Below are positions 7,658 to 16,626 of a stretch of 64,000 bases of DNA, piece by piece. The position numbers and the translations under genes were made by a program. The notes beneath the pieces were generated by a model, which saw nothing but the letters and a program-made list of their open reading frames with translations, did not search any database and was not told the DNA's origin. The DNA comes from Pseudomonas sp. MRSN 12121 (lineage in GTDB: Bacteria > Pseudomonadota > Gammaproteobacteria > Pseudomonadales > Pseudomonadaceae). Position 1 is the stretch's first letter, and each line of letters begins with the position of its first letter. Location: NCBI RefSeq assembly GCF_000931465.1, contig NZ_CP010892.1, positions 6,865,264 to 6,929,263 of the forward strand, written 5' to 3'.

Positions 7658-9097
7658 ATGGATTATTTTGGCCCACATATCTTCGGTTATCTGATTGCCA
7701 CGCTGCACGCTCTCGGCCTGATCGCCGCCATCCATGCCGTGCTGACCGTACGGACCGCCCAGGGCGCCATCGCCTGGGCCCTGTCGCTGCTGTTCATGCC
7801 GTACCTGACCCTCATCCCCTACCTGGTGTTCGGCCGCAGCACCTTCGACGCCTATATCCAGGCCCGGCGCCAGGCCAACCTGGAAATGCGCAAGGCGATC
7901 AACGACCTGAACTGGCGGCCCTGGGTCGAGGAAGCCTTGAGCGCGCGCGCCTCCAGGGCCTACACCTCGCTGCGGGCGATGCCCAAGCTGGGGCGCATGC
8001 CCTGCCTGGCCAGCAACCATGTGCAATTGCTGGTCAATGGCGAGGCCACGTTCGAGGCGATTTTCACCGCCATCGAGCAAGCGCGCACCGCGGTGCTGAT
8101 CCAGTTCTTCATCATCCACGACGACGATCTGGGCCGCCGCCTGCAACAGCTGCTGCTGAAAAAAGCCGGCGAAGGCGTGGCGATCCATCTGCTCTACGAC
8201 CGCATCGGCAGCCATTCCCTGCCACATTCCTATGTACAACCGCTACGAGACGCCGGCATCCAGGTGCATGCCTTCGCCACCCGCAGCGGCTGGCTCAACC
8301 GTTTCCAGGTCAACTTTCGCAATCACCGCAAGATCGTGGTCGTGGACGGCCTGCTGGGGTTTGTCGGCGGGCACAACGTAGGCGACGAATACCTGGGCAA
8401 GAAACCGCCACTGGCGCCCTGGCGCGATACCCATGTGGCGGTCAGCGGCCCGGTGGTGGCCTGCCTGCAGGAGTCCTTCGCCGAAGACTGGTTCTGGGCT
8501 TCGCGGCAATTGCCGCCGCTGATCCTGCCCGACACCTACCCCGACGACGGCGTGCTGTGCCAGTTGCTCGCCAGCGGCCCGGCAGACCCGTACGAGACCT
8601 GTTCGCTGTTCTTTGTCGAAGCCATCCACGCGGCCACCGAACGGGTCTGGCTCACCAGCCCCTACTTCGTTCCCGACGAAGCCGTCTTCTCCGCCTTGCG
8701 CCTGGCGGTCCTGCGGGGGGTGGACGTGCGCATCCTCCTGCCGTCGCGTGCGGACCACAAGATCGTCTACGCAGCCTCCAGCCTGTACGCCTTCGAAGCG
8801 GTGCGCGCCGGCGTGCGGGTGTTTCGTTACCAGCCGGGTTTCCTGCACCAGAAGGTGGTGCTGATCGACAGCGAAATCAGCGCGATCGGCAGCGCCAACC
8901 TGGACAACCGCTCGTTCCGCCTGAATTTCGAGGTGATGCTGCTGACCGTGGACGACGCCTTCGCCAGCGAGGTGGAGCACATGCTCAACCTCGATTTCGA
9001 GCGCTCTCGCGAAATCGCCAAGGAAGAAAGCCGGGAAACCCACCGCCTGCAACAACTTGGCATGCGAGTCGCCCGGCTTATTTCACCGATTCTCTAG
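7658..9097 (+). CDS. cls: Cardiolipin synthase (ClsA type)
   Basis: A 479-residue phospholipase-D superfamily enzyme that condenses two phosphatidylglycerols into cardiolipin at the inner membrane. The N-terminus has two hydrophobic helices (about residues 8-30 and 38-58) as in ClsA. Two HKD motifs are present: His223-Lys225-Asp230 (NHRKIVVVDG) and His397-Lys399-Asp404 (LHQKVVLID), each followed by the GGxN or GSANLDNRS element. Length and architecture match the family. It is preceded by a 177-base divergent region with the DUF3617 gene and converges on cfa with only 26 bases between stops. Together with cfa it forms a small membrane-lipid island between the two zinc loci. Confidence 0.95.
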   Translation: MDYFGPHIFGYLIATLHALGLIAAIHAVLTVRTAQGAIAWALSLLFMPYLTLIPYLVFGRSTFDAYIQARRQANLEMRKAINDLNWRPWVEEALSARASRAYTSLRAMPKLGRMPCLASNHVQLLVNGEATFEAIFTAIEQARTAVLIQFFIIHDDDLGRRLQQLLLKKAGEGVAIHLLYDRIGSHSLPHSYVQPLRDAGIQVHAFATRSGWLNRFQVNFRNHRKIVVVDGLLGFVGGHNVGDEYLGKKPPLAPWRDTHVAVSGPVVACLQESFAEDWFWASRQLPPLILPDTYPDDGVLCQLLASGPADPYETCSLFFVEAIHAATERVWLTSPYFVPDEAVFSALRLAVLRGVDVRILLPSRADHKIVYAASSLYAFEAVRAGVRVFRYQPGFLHQKVVLIDSEISAIGSANLDNRSFRLNFEVMLLTVDDAFASEVEHMLNLDFERSREIAKEESRETHRLQQLGMRVARLISPIL

Positions 9098-9123
9098 GCA
9101 CTGCACGCAGCGCCTGGGGCGCT

Positions 9124-10311
9124 TCATGGGTAGTACAGGTCGTCGCGGGTCCAGGGCAGTTCGTGGCTGCCATCAGCGTGTGGCTTGAGCGCGAGAATCT
9201 GGTGCAGGTTGATCCAGCCGCGGGCAAAGGCGTAGGCGCAGCCGGCCAGGTACAGGCGCCAGATCCGCAGGGCCTGTTCCGGCACCATCCGCGCGGCGGC
9301 TTCCAGGTTGTCCTCCAGGCGCTCGCTCCAGTGGTCCAGGGTGCGGGCGTAGTGCAGGCGCAGGCTTTCCACGTCGACGATTTCCAGCCCCGCTTCGCTG
9401 ATCTCGGCAGAAATCATCGCCAGATGCGGCAGCTCGCCGTTGGGGAATACGTATTTCTCGATGAAGTCGCCGGCGCCGCGGCCCACGGGGCGTCCGTCGG
9501 TGTGCTTGGCGGTGATCCCGTGGTTCATCACCAGGCCACCTTCGCGCACCGCGCCGAACAGGGTCTTGCAGTACTGCGCCAGGTTGGCGTGGCCCACGTG
9601 CTCGAACATGCCGACGCTCACCACCTTGTCGAAACGGCCGTCCTGGGGCAGGTCACGGTAATCCAGTAACTGCAGCTCCACCTGGTCCTGCAAGCCTTCG
9701 GCGACTACCCGCTCCCTGGCCAGCGCCAGTTGTTCCTTGCTCAGGGTGATACCGAACACCTTGACCCCGAATTCCCGCGCCGCATACCGCGCCAGGCCGC
9801 CCCAGCCACAGCCGACATCCAGCAGGTATTCGCCGGGCTGCAGGCGCAGCTTGCGGCACAGGTGACGGAACTTGGCTTGCTGGGCCTGTTCCAGGCTCTC
9901 GCTGCCGGTCTCGAAATAGGCGCAGGAATAGGCCATGTCGCTGTCGAGCCACAGCTGATAGAACTCGTTGGAAAGGTCGTAGTGATAGGAGATGGCCGCC
10001 GCGTCGGTGGCCTTGTCGTGCAGGGTGCGCACTGGCAGGGTGTCGTCCTCGCCTTCCAGCAGCGCCTGGCTCAATTCATCGCAGACCCGGATGACTTCGC
10101 TGATCGACCCTTCCAGTTCCAGCTTGCCCTCGACGAACGCCGCCCCCAGCGAGTCGAGAGTGGGATGGGTGAGCTGGCTGACCAGTTGCGGGTCCTTGAC
10201 CACAATGGTGACGCTGGGCGCCGGCCCCAGGTTGAATTCATGGCCGTCCCAGAGCCGCAGGCGTAGTGGCAATTGCAGATTCTGTAAGGCCGGTGGAAGT
10301 TGCGCGAGCAT
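9124..10311 (-). CDS. cfa: Cyclopropane-fatty-acyl-phospholipid synthase
   Basis: A 395-residue SAM-dependent enzyme that converts unsaturated acyl chains of membrane phospholipids into cyclopropane chains. The SAM-binding motif LLDVGCGWGG is at residues 163-172, preceded by the family's YHYDLSNEFYQLWLD segment (109-123) and the AYSCAYF stretch. An N-terminal helical domain of about 90 residues is present as in E. coli Cfa. A strong AGGGGGG ribosome-binding sequence precedes the ATG. The 232-base upstream gap to the P-type ATPase gene holds no recognised gene. In relatives cfa is induced in stationary phase, but no sigma-S promoter is confidently seen here. Confidence 0.95.
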   Translation of the reverse strand: MLAQLPPALQNLQLPLRLRLWDGHEFNLGPAPSVTIVVKDPQLVSQLTHPTLDSLGAAFVEGKLELEGSISEVIRVCDELSQALLEGEDDTLPVRTLHDKATDAAAISYHYDLSNEFYQLWLDSDMAYSCAYFETGSESLEQAQQAKFRHLCRKLRLQPGEYLLDVGCGWGGLARYAAREFGVKVFGITLSKEQLALARERVVAEGLQDQVELQLLDYRDLPQDGRFDKVVSVGMFEHVGHANLAQYCKTLFGAVREGGLVMNHGITAKHTDGRPVGRGAGDFIEKYVFPNGELPHLAMISAEISEAGLEIVDVESLRLHYARTLDHWSERLEDNLEAAARMVPEQALRIWRLYLAGCAYAFARGWINLHQILALKPHADGSHELPWTRDDLYYP

Positions 10312-10543
10312 GGAATATCCCCCCTTGTTTCAGACGTCTGAGTGAGGTTAGACCATACTGAAAAAATAGCAGGCTATCGATCTGATAGCCGAAATTCATC
10401 AATACCGGTCCTGCAACAATCCCTGTCGACCTCCTGCCTGAGCCAGCCAACCCTGTGGTGAGCCGGCCTCTTCTCAGGGGACCACCAACCCGGCGCACAG
10501 TTCTACAAAGTTGCAGCCGGGGCGTTTTCCCTGCCGCACGCGG

Positions 10544-12463
10544 CTAACGGGGATCGCCCTCCTCGAGCTTGAGCAGCGGCTCCTGGAACCGCAACAGCCG
10601 GCCGGCATTGCCCAGTACCAGCAAGGTGCTGAGGTTATGCAGCACCGCCGCGATCATCGCCCCCGCCGCGCCGAGCCAGCCGAACGCGGCGAAGGCGACG
10701 ATGGCCAGGGTCCAGCCAAGGCCGATGATCACATTCACCTGTAGCGTCTGCCGGCACTGGCGGCTCAGGCGCACACAGGTGCCGAGGCGCCGCAGGTCGC
10801 TGCCGATCAGCACCACATCGGCCGACGCCAGGGCGATGTCCGCCCCGCCCGCGCCCATCGCCACGCCGACCACGCCGGCCTTGAGCGCCAGGGAATCGTT
10901 GATCCCGTCGCCCACCACCATCGGCCGGAAACCCTTGTCGATTTCCCCCAGCACGCGATCGAGCTTGTCTTCCGGCAGCGCCTGGGCCTCGACCTCGGCG
11001 ATACCGACCTCCTGCGCCAGGTCATCGGCCACGCTCTGGCGGTCGCCGGTCAGCAGCAACTGGCGCCCCAGGCCCAGACCGCGCAATTCGTCGAGGGCCA
11101 GGCGCGCCTCCGGCTTGACGCTGTCGGCCAGCAACAGCCAGGCGAGAAATTCGCCGTCCAGCGCCAGCCCGGCAATCGGCCCGCCATGCTCGGGCACCGC
11201 CGTGGTGACGATGCCGAGTTGCGCGAACAGCTCGGGCCGCCCCAGGGCCGCCTCGCCTTGTTCGGTACGCGCCACCACGCCCAGCCCCTGGCGCTCGCGG
11301 ATGTCCGACAGCAGCAGGAACTGGTCCTGGGTCACCAGAGCGGCCAGTGCCCGGCTGACCGGATGGCTGCTGGCCGAACCGAGGCTGGCCGCCAGTTGCA
11401 GCAACCGCTGGCGGTCTTCGCGCGGGCCGTCGATGGCTTGCAGGCGCAAGGTGCCGAAGGTCAGGGTGCCGGTCTTGTCCACCACCAGCGAGGTCAGGTC
11501 CGCCAGCTCTTCGAGGAAGGCCGAACTGCGGATCAGGATGCCATGGCGCGCCGCCACGGCGATCCCGGCAATCGCCGTGGCCGGCGCCGACAGCACCAGC
11601 GCGCAGGGACAGGCCGCCACCAGCACCGCGAGCATGGCCTGGGCATCGTTGGTGATGAACCAGGTCACCGCCGCCAGCAGCAGCACCAGCACCATGTAGC
11701 TGCCGGCATATCGCTCCAGCAGCCGGGTGATCGGCGGCTTGGCACGCTCGGCGCTCTGCATCAGCGCAATGACCTTGCCCAGGGTCGATTCGTGGCCGGT
11801 GCGGGTCACCTCCAGGCGCAACAGGCCGTCGAGGTTGATCGCCCCGCCGAACACCTGCATGCCCACTTCGGCTTCCAGCGGCACCGATTCGCCGGTGATC
11901 GGCGCGGTGTCGAGGCTGGCCTGCCCGGACAGCACCAGGCCGTCGGCGGGCACCCGGTCGCCGGCGCGCACCTCGACGATATCGCCGGCCTTGAGCGTGG
12001 CGTTATCCACTTCCAGGACGCTGCCATCGGCCTGCACCAGCCGCGCATGGCTGCGGGTCAGGCGGCCCAGGGCATGGATCGCCTCCTGGGAGCCGATGAC
12101 GCTGCGCTCTTCCAGCACATGACCGAAGATCATGATGATCGGCAGCAGCGCCGCGGTCAGCAGATCGCCCGTGGCCCAGGCGCCAAGCATGGCCAGGGCG
12201 ATCAATTGGTCGGTGATGCCGTGCAGGCTCGGGTAACGCAGGCTGTACCAGGCCGAGCGCATCACCGGCAGCGCCACCAGCAGCGAGGCGAAGCCCAGCA
12301 GCAACTGGCTGACGCCGGTCTGTTCCGGGGCCAGCCAGCGCCAGACCAGGCCCAGGCCGAGCAGCCCCAGCGCCAGCATGGCCAGGGTCAGCTGGCGCGC
12401 GGCGCTGCGTTGTTCGGCAGAGGTCAGCATGCTCGCCGGGGCGGCATGAGTATGGGCAGTCAT
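10544..12463 (-). CDS. hmtA: Heavy-metal P1B-type ATPase, HmtA-like
   Basis: A 639-residue P-type ATPase. Core motifs: TGES at 190-193 (actuator), CPC at 285-287 (metal site in the membrane), DKTGT with phosphorylated Asp329, HP at 367-368, and VGDGIND near the C-terminus. There is no N-terminal Cys-x-x-Cys metal-binding domain, only a few histidines. The last helix reads HNLSTLLVLGN (His609), without the Lys and Asp typical of ZntA exporters. The neighbouring SPFH genes and this architecture recall the P. aeruginosa PA2435-PA2439 region, where HmtA (PA2435) was described as a zinc and copper importer. It is last in a four-gene operon, coupled by ATGA to the SPFH gene. Direction and metal are inferred. 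Confidence 0.85.
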   Translation of the reverse strand: MTAHTHAAPASMLTSAEQRSAARQLTLAMLALGLLGLGLVWRWLAPEQTGVSQLLLGFASLLVALPVMRSAWYSLRYPSLHGITDQLIALAMLGAWATGDLLTAALLPIIMIFGHVLEERSVIGSQEAIHALGRLTRSHARLVQADGSVLEVDNATLKAGDIVEVRAGDRVPADGLVLSGQASLDTAPITGESVPLEAEVGMQVFGGAINLDGLLRLEVTRTGHESTLGKVIALMQSAERAKPPITRLLERYAGSYMVLVLLLAAVTWFITNDAQAMLAVLVAACPCALVLSAPATAIAGIAVAARHGILIRSSAFLEELADLTSLVVDKTGTLTFGTLRLQAIDGPREDRQRLLQLAASLGSASSHPVSRALAALVTQDQFLLLSDIRERQGLGVVARTEQGEAALGRPELFAQLGIVTTAVPEHGGPIAGLALDGEFLAWLLLADSVKPEARLALDELRGLGLGRQLLLTGDRQSVADDLAQEVGIAEVEAQALPEDKLDRVLGEIDKGFRPMVVGDGINDSLALKAGVVGVAMGAGGADIALASADVVLIGSDLRRLGTCVRLSRQCRQTLQVNVIIGLGWTLAIVAFAAFGWLGAAGAMIAAVLHNLSTLLVLGNAGRLLRFQEPLLKLEEGDPR

Positions 12464-13518
12464 GGTTGGGCTCCCTGAATGATCAGCCGGGAATCGTCTT
12501 GAGGGTTGACCGTGGTCACCGAGCCCGCCTGGCCGAGGATTTTCGGCAGCCGCTCACGATAAAGGCGCAGCAGCATTTCCGGGTCGGTGCCGTTGCGTTG
12601 CGCCAGGGCCAGGCTCTGGATGGTCGCGGTGTCGGCCTGGGCCTTGGCTAGGCGTTCGCCGGCCTGGGCATGGGCCACCTGCAAGGTGCGGTCGGCCTGT
12701 TCGTTGGCGCTTTGCGTGAGTTTCTCGGCTTCGGTACGGGCGTTGGCCACCGCCTTGTCAGCCTGTTGGCTGGCGGTCAGCACGGCGTTGAAAGCGCTGA
12801 CCGCCGGCTCCGGCAAACTCGACTGGACGTCGACCCGGGTCACTTCGATACCGATCCCCTGCCCGGTCGCCGCCAGGTCCGCCAGGCGCTGGTTGATGCC
12901 CTGCACCAGGTCGCCGCGCAACCGCTCACGGCGCTCGGCCGCCTGGTTGTCGGCACCGATCAGTTCCGGGCGCGCCACCAGGATGGTGTCGAGATCCCGC
13001 GCCGCCGTCAGCGCCAGGGCGCTGCGGGTCACTAGCCGATCCAGCGCGGGCAGCACATGCTCGCCCTGCAATACGAAGGCATAGGGTTCGCTGACTTTAT
13101 AGAAGACCCGCACATCGAGCTGCACCACTCCGGCGTCGCCGGTCAGCAGGTAACCGGAGCCCGCCAGGGCATCGCTCAACGGCACGGCAAAACTCGCCAC
13201 CTTGTCCCCTTTCAGCGCCGCCTCGGAACGCAGCAGGCTCTCGACCCGCCGTTCGATCACCCGGTCCGCCGCGGGCAACAGCACCACCTGCTCGAACGGT
13301 TGCGGCCAGGCCAGCAACAGGCCGGCGTTCTGGATCCGGTCCAGCGCGCCGAAATGCAATACCACCGCGCGATTCTGCGGGTCGATCTGCCGCACATTGG
13401 AAAACGCCCAGGCCAATGCTGCCAGCACAGTCACCGCATACAGGGCGAGAAATGCCAGGCGCCCAGCCTGAATCCAGGGGCTGGAAAGTTCATGTGTTCC
13501 ACGTGGAACCACACTCAT
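12460..13518 (-). CDS. SPFH/band-7 membrane protein (HflC/HflK-like), operon gene 3
   Basis: A 352-residue protein with one transmembrane helix (about 20-40), an SPFH domain beginning near IDPQNRAVVLHFG, and a long Ala/Gln/Glu-rich helix (about 235-310) of the kind that drives SPFH ring assembly. The likely topology is N-in with the bulk in the periplasm, as for HflK and HflC. The ATG overlaps the previous gene's stop (ATGA) and its own stop overlaps the ATPase ATG (ATGA). It is not the housekeeping hflK/hflC pair, which sits near hflX elsewhere. A parS site occupies codons 3-8. The probable role is as scaffold or modulator for the adjacent ATPase; inference. Confidence 0.85.
   Translation of the reverse strand: MSVVPRGTHELSSPWIQAGRLAFLALYAVTVLAALAWAFSNVRQIDPQNRAVVLHFGALDRIQNAGLLLAWPQPFEQVVLLPAADRVIERRVESLLRSEAALKGDKVASFAVPLSDALAGSGYLLTGDAGVVQLDVRVFYKVSEPYAFVLQGEHVLPALDRLVTRSALALTAARDLDTILVARPELIGADNQAAERRERLRGDLVQGINQRLADLAATGQGIGIEVTRVDVQSSLPEPAVSAFNAVLTASQQADKAVANARTEAEKLTQSANEQADRTLQVAHAQAGERLAKAQADTATIQSLALAQRNGTDPEMLLRLYRERLPKILGQAGSVTTVNPQDDSRLIIQGAQP
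13495..13510. other. parS centromere site (ParB binding)
   Basis: TGTTCCACGTGGAACC matches the 16-base pseudomonad parS palindrome; the inner 14 bases (GTTCCACGTGGAAC) are perfectly symmetrical. It lies inside codons 3-8 of the SPFH gene starting at 13518. The window also encodes ParA and ParB (55260-56939), which use such sites to segregate origins. No second copy was found in the window. Confidence 0.88.
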
Positions 13519-14570
13519 GGTTGCGCCCCGCCGGCTTTGTTGCCGAGTGTCGGCGGGCCGTCCACCAGCACCCGGAACGGCGCGGCGTCGGTGCGCAGGA
13601 TCAGCTTGGTGCCGGGGGTCACCACCGTGCCCAGGGTGTCCAGCGAGCGCAGCAGGTTATACAGCTGCGGGGCACCTGCGTAGGCACGGCCGTAGATCTG
13701 TGCCGCCTGCACCCGCGATTGGGCTTCGATATCCGCTGCCTTTACCGTGGCATCGGCCTGGACGATGCGCGCATCGCGCTCGGCGGCGGAGCGAATCTGC
13801 GCCGCCTCGCGCTTGCCGATGGCCGTGCGTTCGGTGGCGATGGTTTCCCGCTCGGCGCGCATGCGGTCGACGGTGGCGGTCAGGGTCACCGAAGGCAGGG
13901 TCAGGCGTTCCACACCGACTTGCAGCACCCGCACGCCATAGGTGCTGAGCAATTGCTGCTCGATCTGCTTGCGCAATTGGGCTTCGAAGTCGGCGATACG
14001 CACTTTGCCGGCATCGGTATTCACCAGGTTGGCCAGGTCGAAACTGCTGGCGGTGGTTTCCAGGGCCGAGCCGACAAAGGTGCGGATCTGCCGCGCCGCT
14101 TCGTCCGGCTGGTTCTGCACCGCACGCATGAAGCGCTGCACGTTGGCCGGATCGCCCTGTACCTGCCACGCCACATAGGCCTGGACGATGATGCGCAGGC
14201 CGTCGCGGGTGCCGACATCCTGCAAGCCGCTGGAGGTGGTGCGCAGGCGCAGGTCCACCGGGATCGCCGCTTCGAACGGCGCCGGCCAGCGCCAGCCGAG
14301 CCCCGGCTCCAGCAGCACTCGCGCCGGGTTGCCGAAACGGGTGATGACCGTGGCTTCGCCGGAGCGCACCTGCACCAGGCTCGCCGCGGCGATGGCGAAC
14401 AGCACCAGCAGCAGCGCCCAGGCCATGCGCCGCCAGGGGAAAGGCCCCGCCTCTTCAGGCGCACCGTGATGGTGATGATGGTGATGCCCGTGATGGTGAT
14501 GGCCACCGTGGCCGTGATCGTGATCGTGGCCGGCGTGATCCTGATGATCGTGGGTATGGGACTGGCTCAA
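13515..14570 (-). CDS. SPFH/band-7 membrane protein with poly-histidine N-terminus, operon gene 2
   Basis: A 351-residue HflC/HflK-like protein. Residues 1-35 contain 19 histidines, including a run of seven, mixed with Asp and Gly; this is a probable metal-binding tail. Arg47-Arg48 precede a single transmembrane helix (about 49-66), so the tail should face the cytoplasm with the SPFH domain (from about 67) in the periplasm. Conserved SPFH features include VITRFG and the Ala/Glu/Arg-rich helix at about 230-300. ATGA overlaps occur at both ends. The tail could buffer or deliver zinc or copper to the ATPase encoded two genes downstream; that link is inference from gene order. Confidence 0.87.
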   Translation of the reverse strand: MSQSHTHDHQDHAGHDHDHGHGGHHHHGHHHHHHHGAPEEAGPFPWRRMAWALLLVLFAIAAASLVQVRSGEATVITRFGNPARVLLEPGLGWRWPAPFEAAIPVDLRLRTTSSGLQDVGTRDGLRIIVQAYVAWQVQGDPANVQRFMRAVQNQPDEAARQIRTFVGSALETTASSFDLANLVNTDAGKVRIADFEAQLRKQIEQQLLSTYGVRVLQVGVERLTLPSVTLTATVDRMRAERETIATERTAIGKREAAQIRSAAERDARIVQADATVKAADIEAQSRVQAAQIYGRAYAGAPQLYNLLRSLDTLGTVVTPGTKLILRTDAAPFRVLVDGPPTLGNKAGGAQP

Positions 14571-16534
14571 TGGACGGCTCCTGGCTGAGCGGTTTTACCC
14601 GGCACCGAAGGCTCGGTCGGCAAAGTGAAGGTACGCAAGTCGAGGGTTGGCGCACTGGCGCCTCCCAGGCGGTGGTCGAGTATCAGCAACCGGGCGTTGC
14701 CGAGGCCCTGGCTCAATTGGCTCAGGTACTGCTCCAGCACGAACGCCTGGCCGGCGCTGGCGTAGGCTTTCTGTTCGGCGCCAAAACGCAGGTCGGCGGC
14801 TTGCGCCGTGGCCTGTACTTCATGAGCCGTGGCCTGGGCCTGGTCCTGGGCGACGCTGGCTTGCAGCTGTGCCTGGTTGGTCTGCTCGCTGGCCGCGCCG
14901 CGCTCGCGGGCAATCAGCGCCTGGGCGCCGATCTGCGCCGCCTGGACCCCGTGATAGGCATTGGCGGCACCCGCTGGCGGGTGGATGGCCTCGACCACGG
15001 TGGCGAGAATTTCCACGCCGCTGTCGAGCTGGCGCAGGTCGGCCTGCACCGCCTGGCCGATGTCTTGTGCCAGGCGGGTGCGGTCCTCGCCCAGCAGGCC
15101 GTCGAGGGTCCGCGCGGCGAAGTCGTGCACCAGGATGCGGCTGGCGGTACTGCGAATCAGCATCGCGATATCGGCGCTGTTGTAGGTCGCCGCCAGCGCG
15201 GATTCATCGTCCAGGCCGATGCGATAGACGAAACGCACGTCCATGTTGACGATCTGGAAGCTCTGCTTGTCGGCGCTGCCGCTGGCGATCACCTGGGACT
15301 TGTCGTTGACATGGCTGGCGTCCCACAAGCGGTTGGCCACCGTGGGCGGCGGACCTTCGGCCGGCGCCGGCTCGACCGCCACAGGCGCCTCGCCGACGCT
15401 GGTGGCCAGCTCGTGGACCACGCCGTTCTCGACGCTCAATACACGCCCCAGCGGCCACGGCAGACCGGCATGCAAACCCGGGCCGAAGACCGTCACCGGT
15501 TTGCCGAAACGCTCGTAGATACCCCGCCCCTGCAACGGCACTTCGTGCAGGCCGGTCAGCAACCAGCCCACCCCGAGCACCACCAGCAGCACCGGCCAGA
15601 AGGCCCGGCGCATATAAGTGAATGCCCAGATCTGCCGCAGATCGATGCCGAAGCGGTTGTGCAGTTCGTGTTGCAGGGCCAGCAAGGGCCGCGGCGGCCA
15701 GCGCAACAGATCGGCGATCACGCTGTGGGCCAGCATGCGCGGCTCCAGTTGCTCGCGGCGCGGGCTGAACAGCGACAGCACCGCGCGCAGCAGAAACTCC
15801 AGGGCCACCAGCGCCGGCAACGCCCCGATCGCCACACCCAGGCGCACCGGCCACAGCGCCGTATCGCTGCTGAACAACAGGCACAGCGCCGCCAGCACCA
15901 GGCCGATGATCGCCACCCGCGCCAACTGCGCCAGCGTCGCGGCTTCCGGCCATTGGGCGGCGAGTTCCTGGCTCAACTGGCGCTCGAACACCAACAGGGC
16001 GAACGCCAGCAACAGCGCCAGCACCGCGCCGACATTGCCCGCCAGGCCCAGGGGCGCCGCGGGCAGGCTCAGGTTCCACGCCTGTTCGACCAGCACCAGT
16101 ACCAGCAGGGCCCAGCCGCCCAGCCACAAGGTCGGCGCGCCGATCTGCGCCAGCAGGGCGGAACCGCGGCGGCCCATCCCTTCCAGCAGACGTTCGTACC
16201 AACCGTCATCGGGTGGCGGTTCGTCCGCCACCGGCGCCGGCGTCGGCGCGCTGTCTGGCGCCTGCAACGCATTCGCCCGCCAGCCGCTGACCCAGCCCGC
16301 CGCCTGCAACCCGGCGACCAGCACCAGCAAGGCGGCGGCCAGATTGACCAGCAACGCCGGCCATAAGGACAAAGGGGCGAACAGTTCGATGAAGAACGCC
16401 ATGACCAGCCCTGCCCCGGCCAATCCCGCCAGCCCGATGCCCCAACGCTTCAGGCGGCGCCCATGAAAGGCCGCGCGCTGAAACCTGGGCAAGGCTTCGA
16501 CCCCCGCCCCTTCTGTCTCAAGATCGACTTGCAT
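14567..16534 (-). CDS. Large polytopic SPFH/band-7 protein (HflK-like), operon gene 1
   Basis: A 655-residue protein fusing a multi-helix N-terminal part to an SPFH domain. Hydrophobic segments lie at about 31-50, 55-80, 135-150, 165-185, 205-222, 230-252 and 312-328. A Pro/Ala/Asp-rich linker at about 90-110 separates the first two helices from the rest. The SPFH domain begins near residue 330 (GRGIYERFG, GPGLHAGLPWPLG) and is followed by an Ala/Gln-rich helix around 555-605. Ordinary HflK has one helix, so the membrane part is an extra module. It is the first gene of a four-gene operon and is preceded by a Zur-like operator about 80 bases upstream. Confidence 0.82.
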   Translation of the reverse strand: MQVDLETEGAGVEALPRFQRAAFHGRRLKRWGIGLAGLAGAGLVMAFFIELFAPLSLWPALLVNLAAALLVLVAGLQAAGWVSGWRANALQAPDSAPTPAPVADEPPPDDGWYERLLEGMGRRGSALLAQIGAPTLWLGGWALLVLVLVEQAWNLSLPAAPLGLAGNVGAVLALLLAFALLVFERQLSQELAAQWPEAATLAQLARVAIIGLVLAALCLLFSSDTALWPVRLGVAIGALPALVALEFLLRAVLSLFSPRREQLEPRMLAHSVIADLLRWPPRPLLALQHELHNRFGIDLRQIWAFTYMRRAFWPVLLVVLGVGWLLTGLHEVPLQGRGIYERFGKPVTVFGPGLHAGLPWPLGRVLSVENGVVHELATSVGEAPVAVEPAPAEGPPPTVANRLWDASHVNDKSQVIASGSADKQSFQIVNMDVRFVYRIGLDDESALAATYNSADIAMLIRSTASRILVHDFAARTLDGLLGEDRTRLAQDIGQAVQADLRQLDSGVEILATVVEAIHPPAGAANAYHGVQAAQIGAQALIARERGAASEQTNQAQLQASVAQDQAQATAHEVQATAQAADLRFGAEQKAYASAGQAFVLEQYLSQLSQGLGNARLLILDHRLGGASAPTLDLRTFTLPTEPSVPGKTAQPGAVH

Positions 16535-16609
16535 ACCACCCCGACGCCGGTCGTTAACCCGTTACGGCCTGTGGATAACTCTTCCACCTGGCCGCTGTTT
16601 TTTGTCACA

Positions 16610-16626
16610 TATCGTTACGATATAAC
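16610..16626. promoter_or_regulatory. Probable Zur operator
   Basis: GTTACGATATAAC at 16614-16626 agrees with the GTTATA-n-TATAAC core of gammaproteobacterial Zur boxes at 11 of its 12 specified positions. It overlaps a second dyad, TATCGT-T-ACGATA (16610-16622). The site lies 76-92 bases upstream of the SPFH/ATPase operon start at 16534, in the divergent region with the ynb-type operon. The surrounding bases are AT-rich compared with neighbours. Zinc repression of the metal ATPase operon would follow; not tested. Confidence 0.6.

Noticed and set aside
10533..10544. GCCGC/GCGGC hairpin at the hmtA stop as a terminator
   Set aside because: The loop would be only two bases and no T-run follows.
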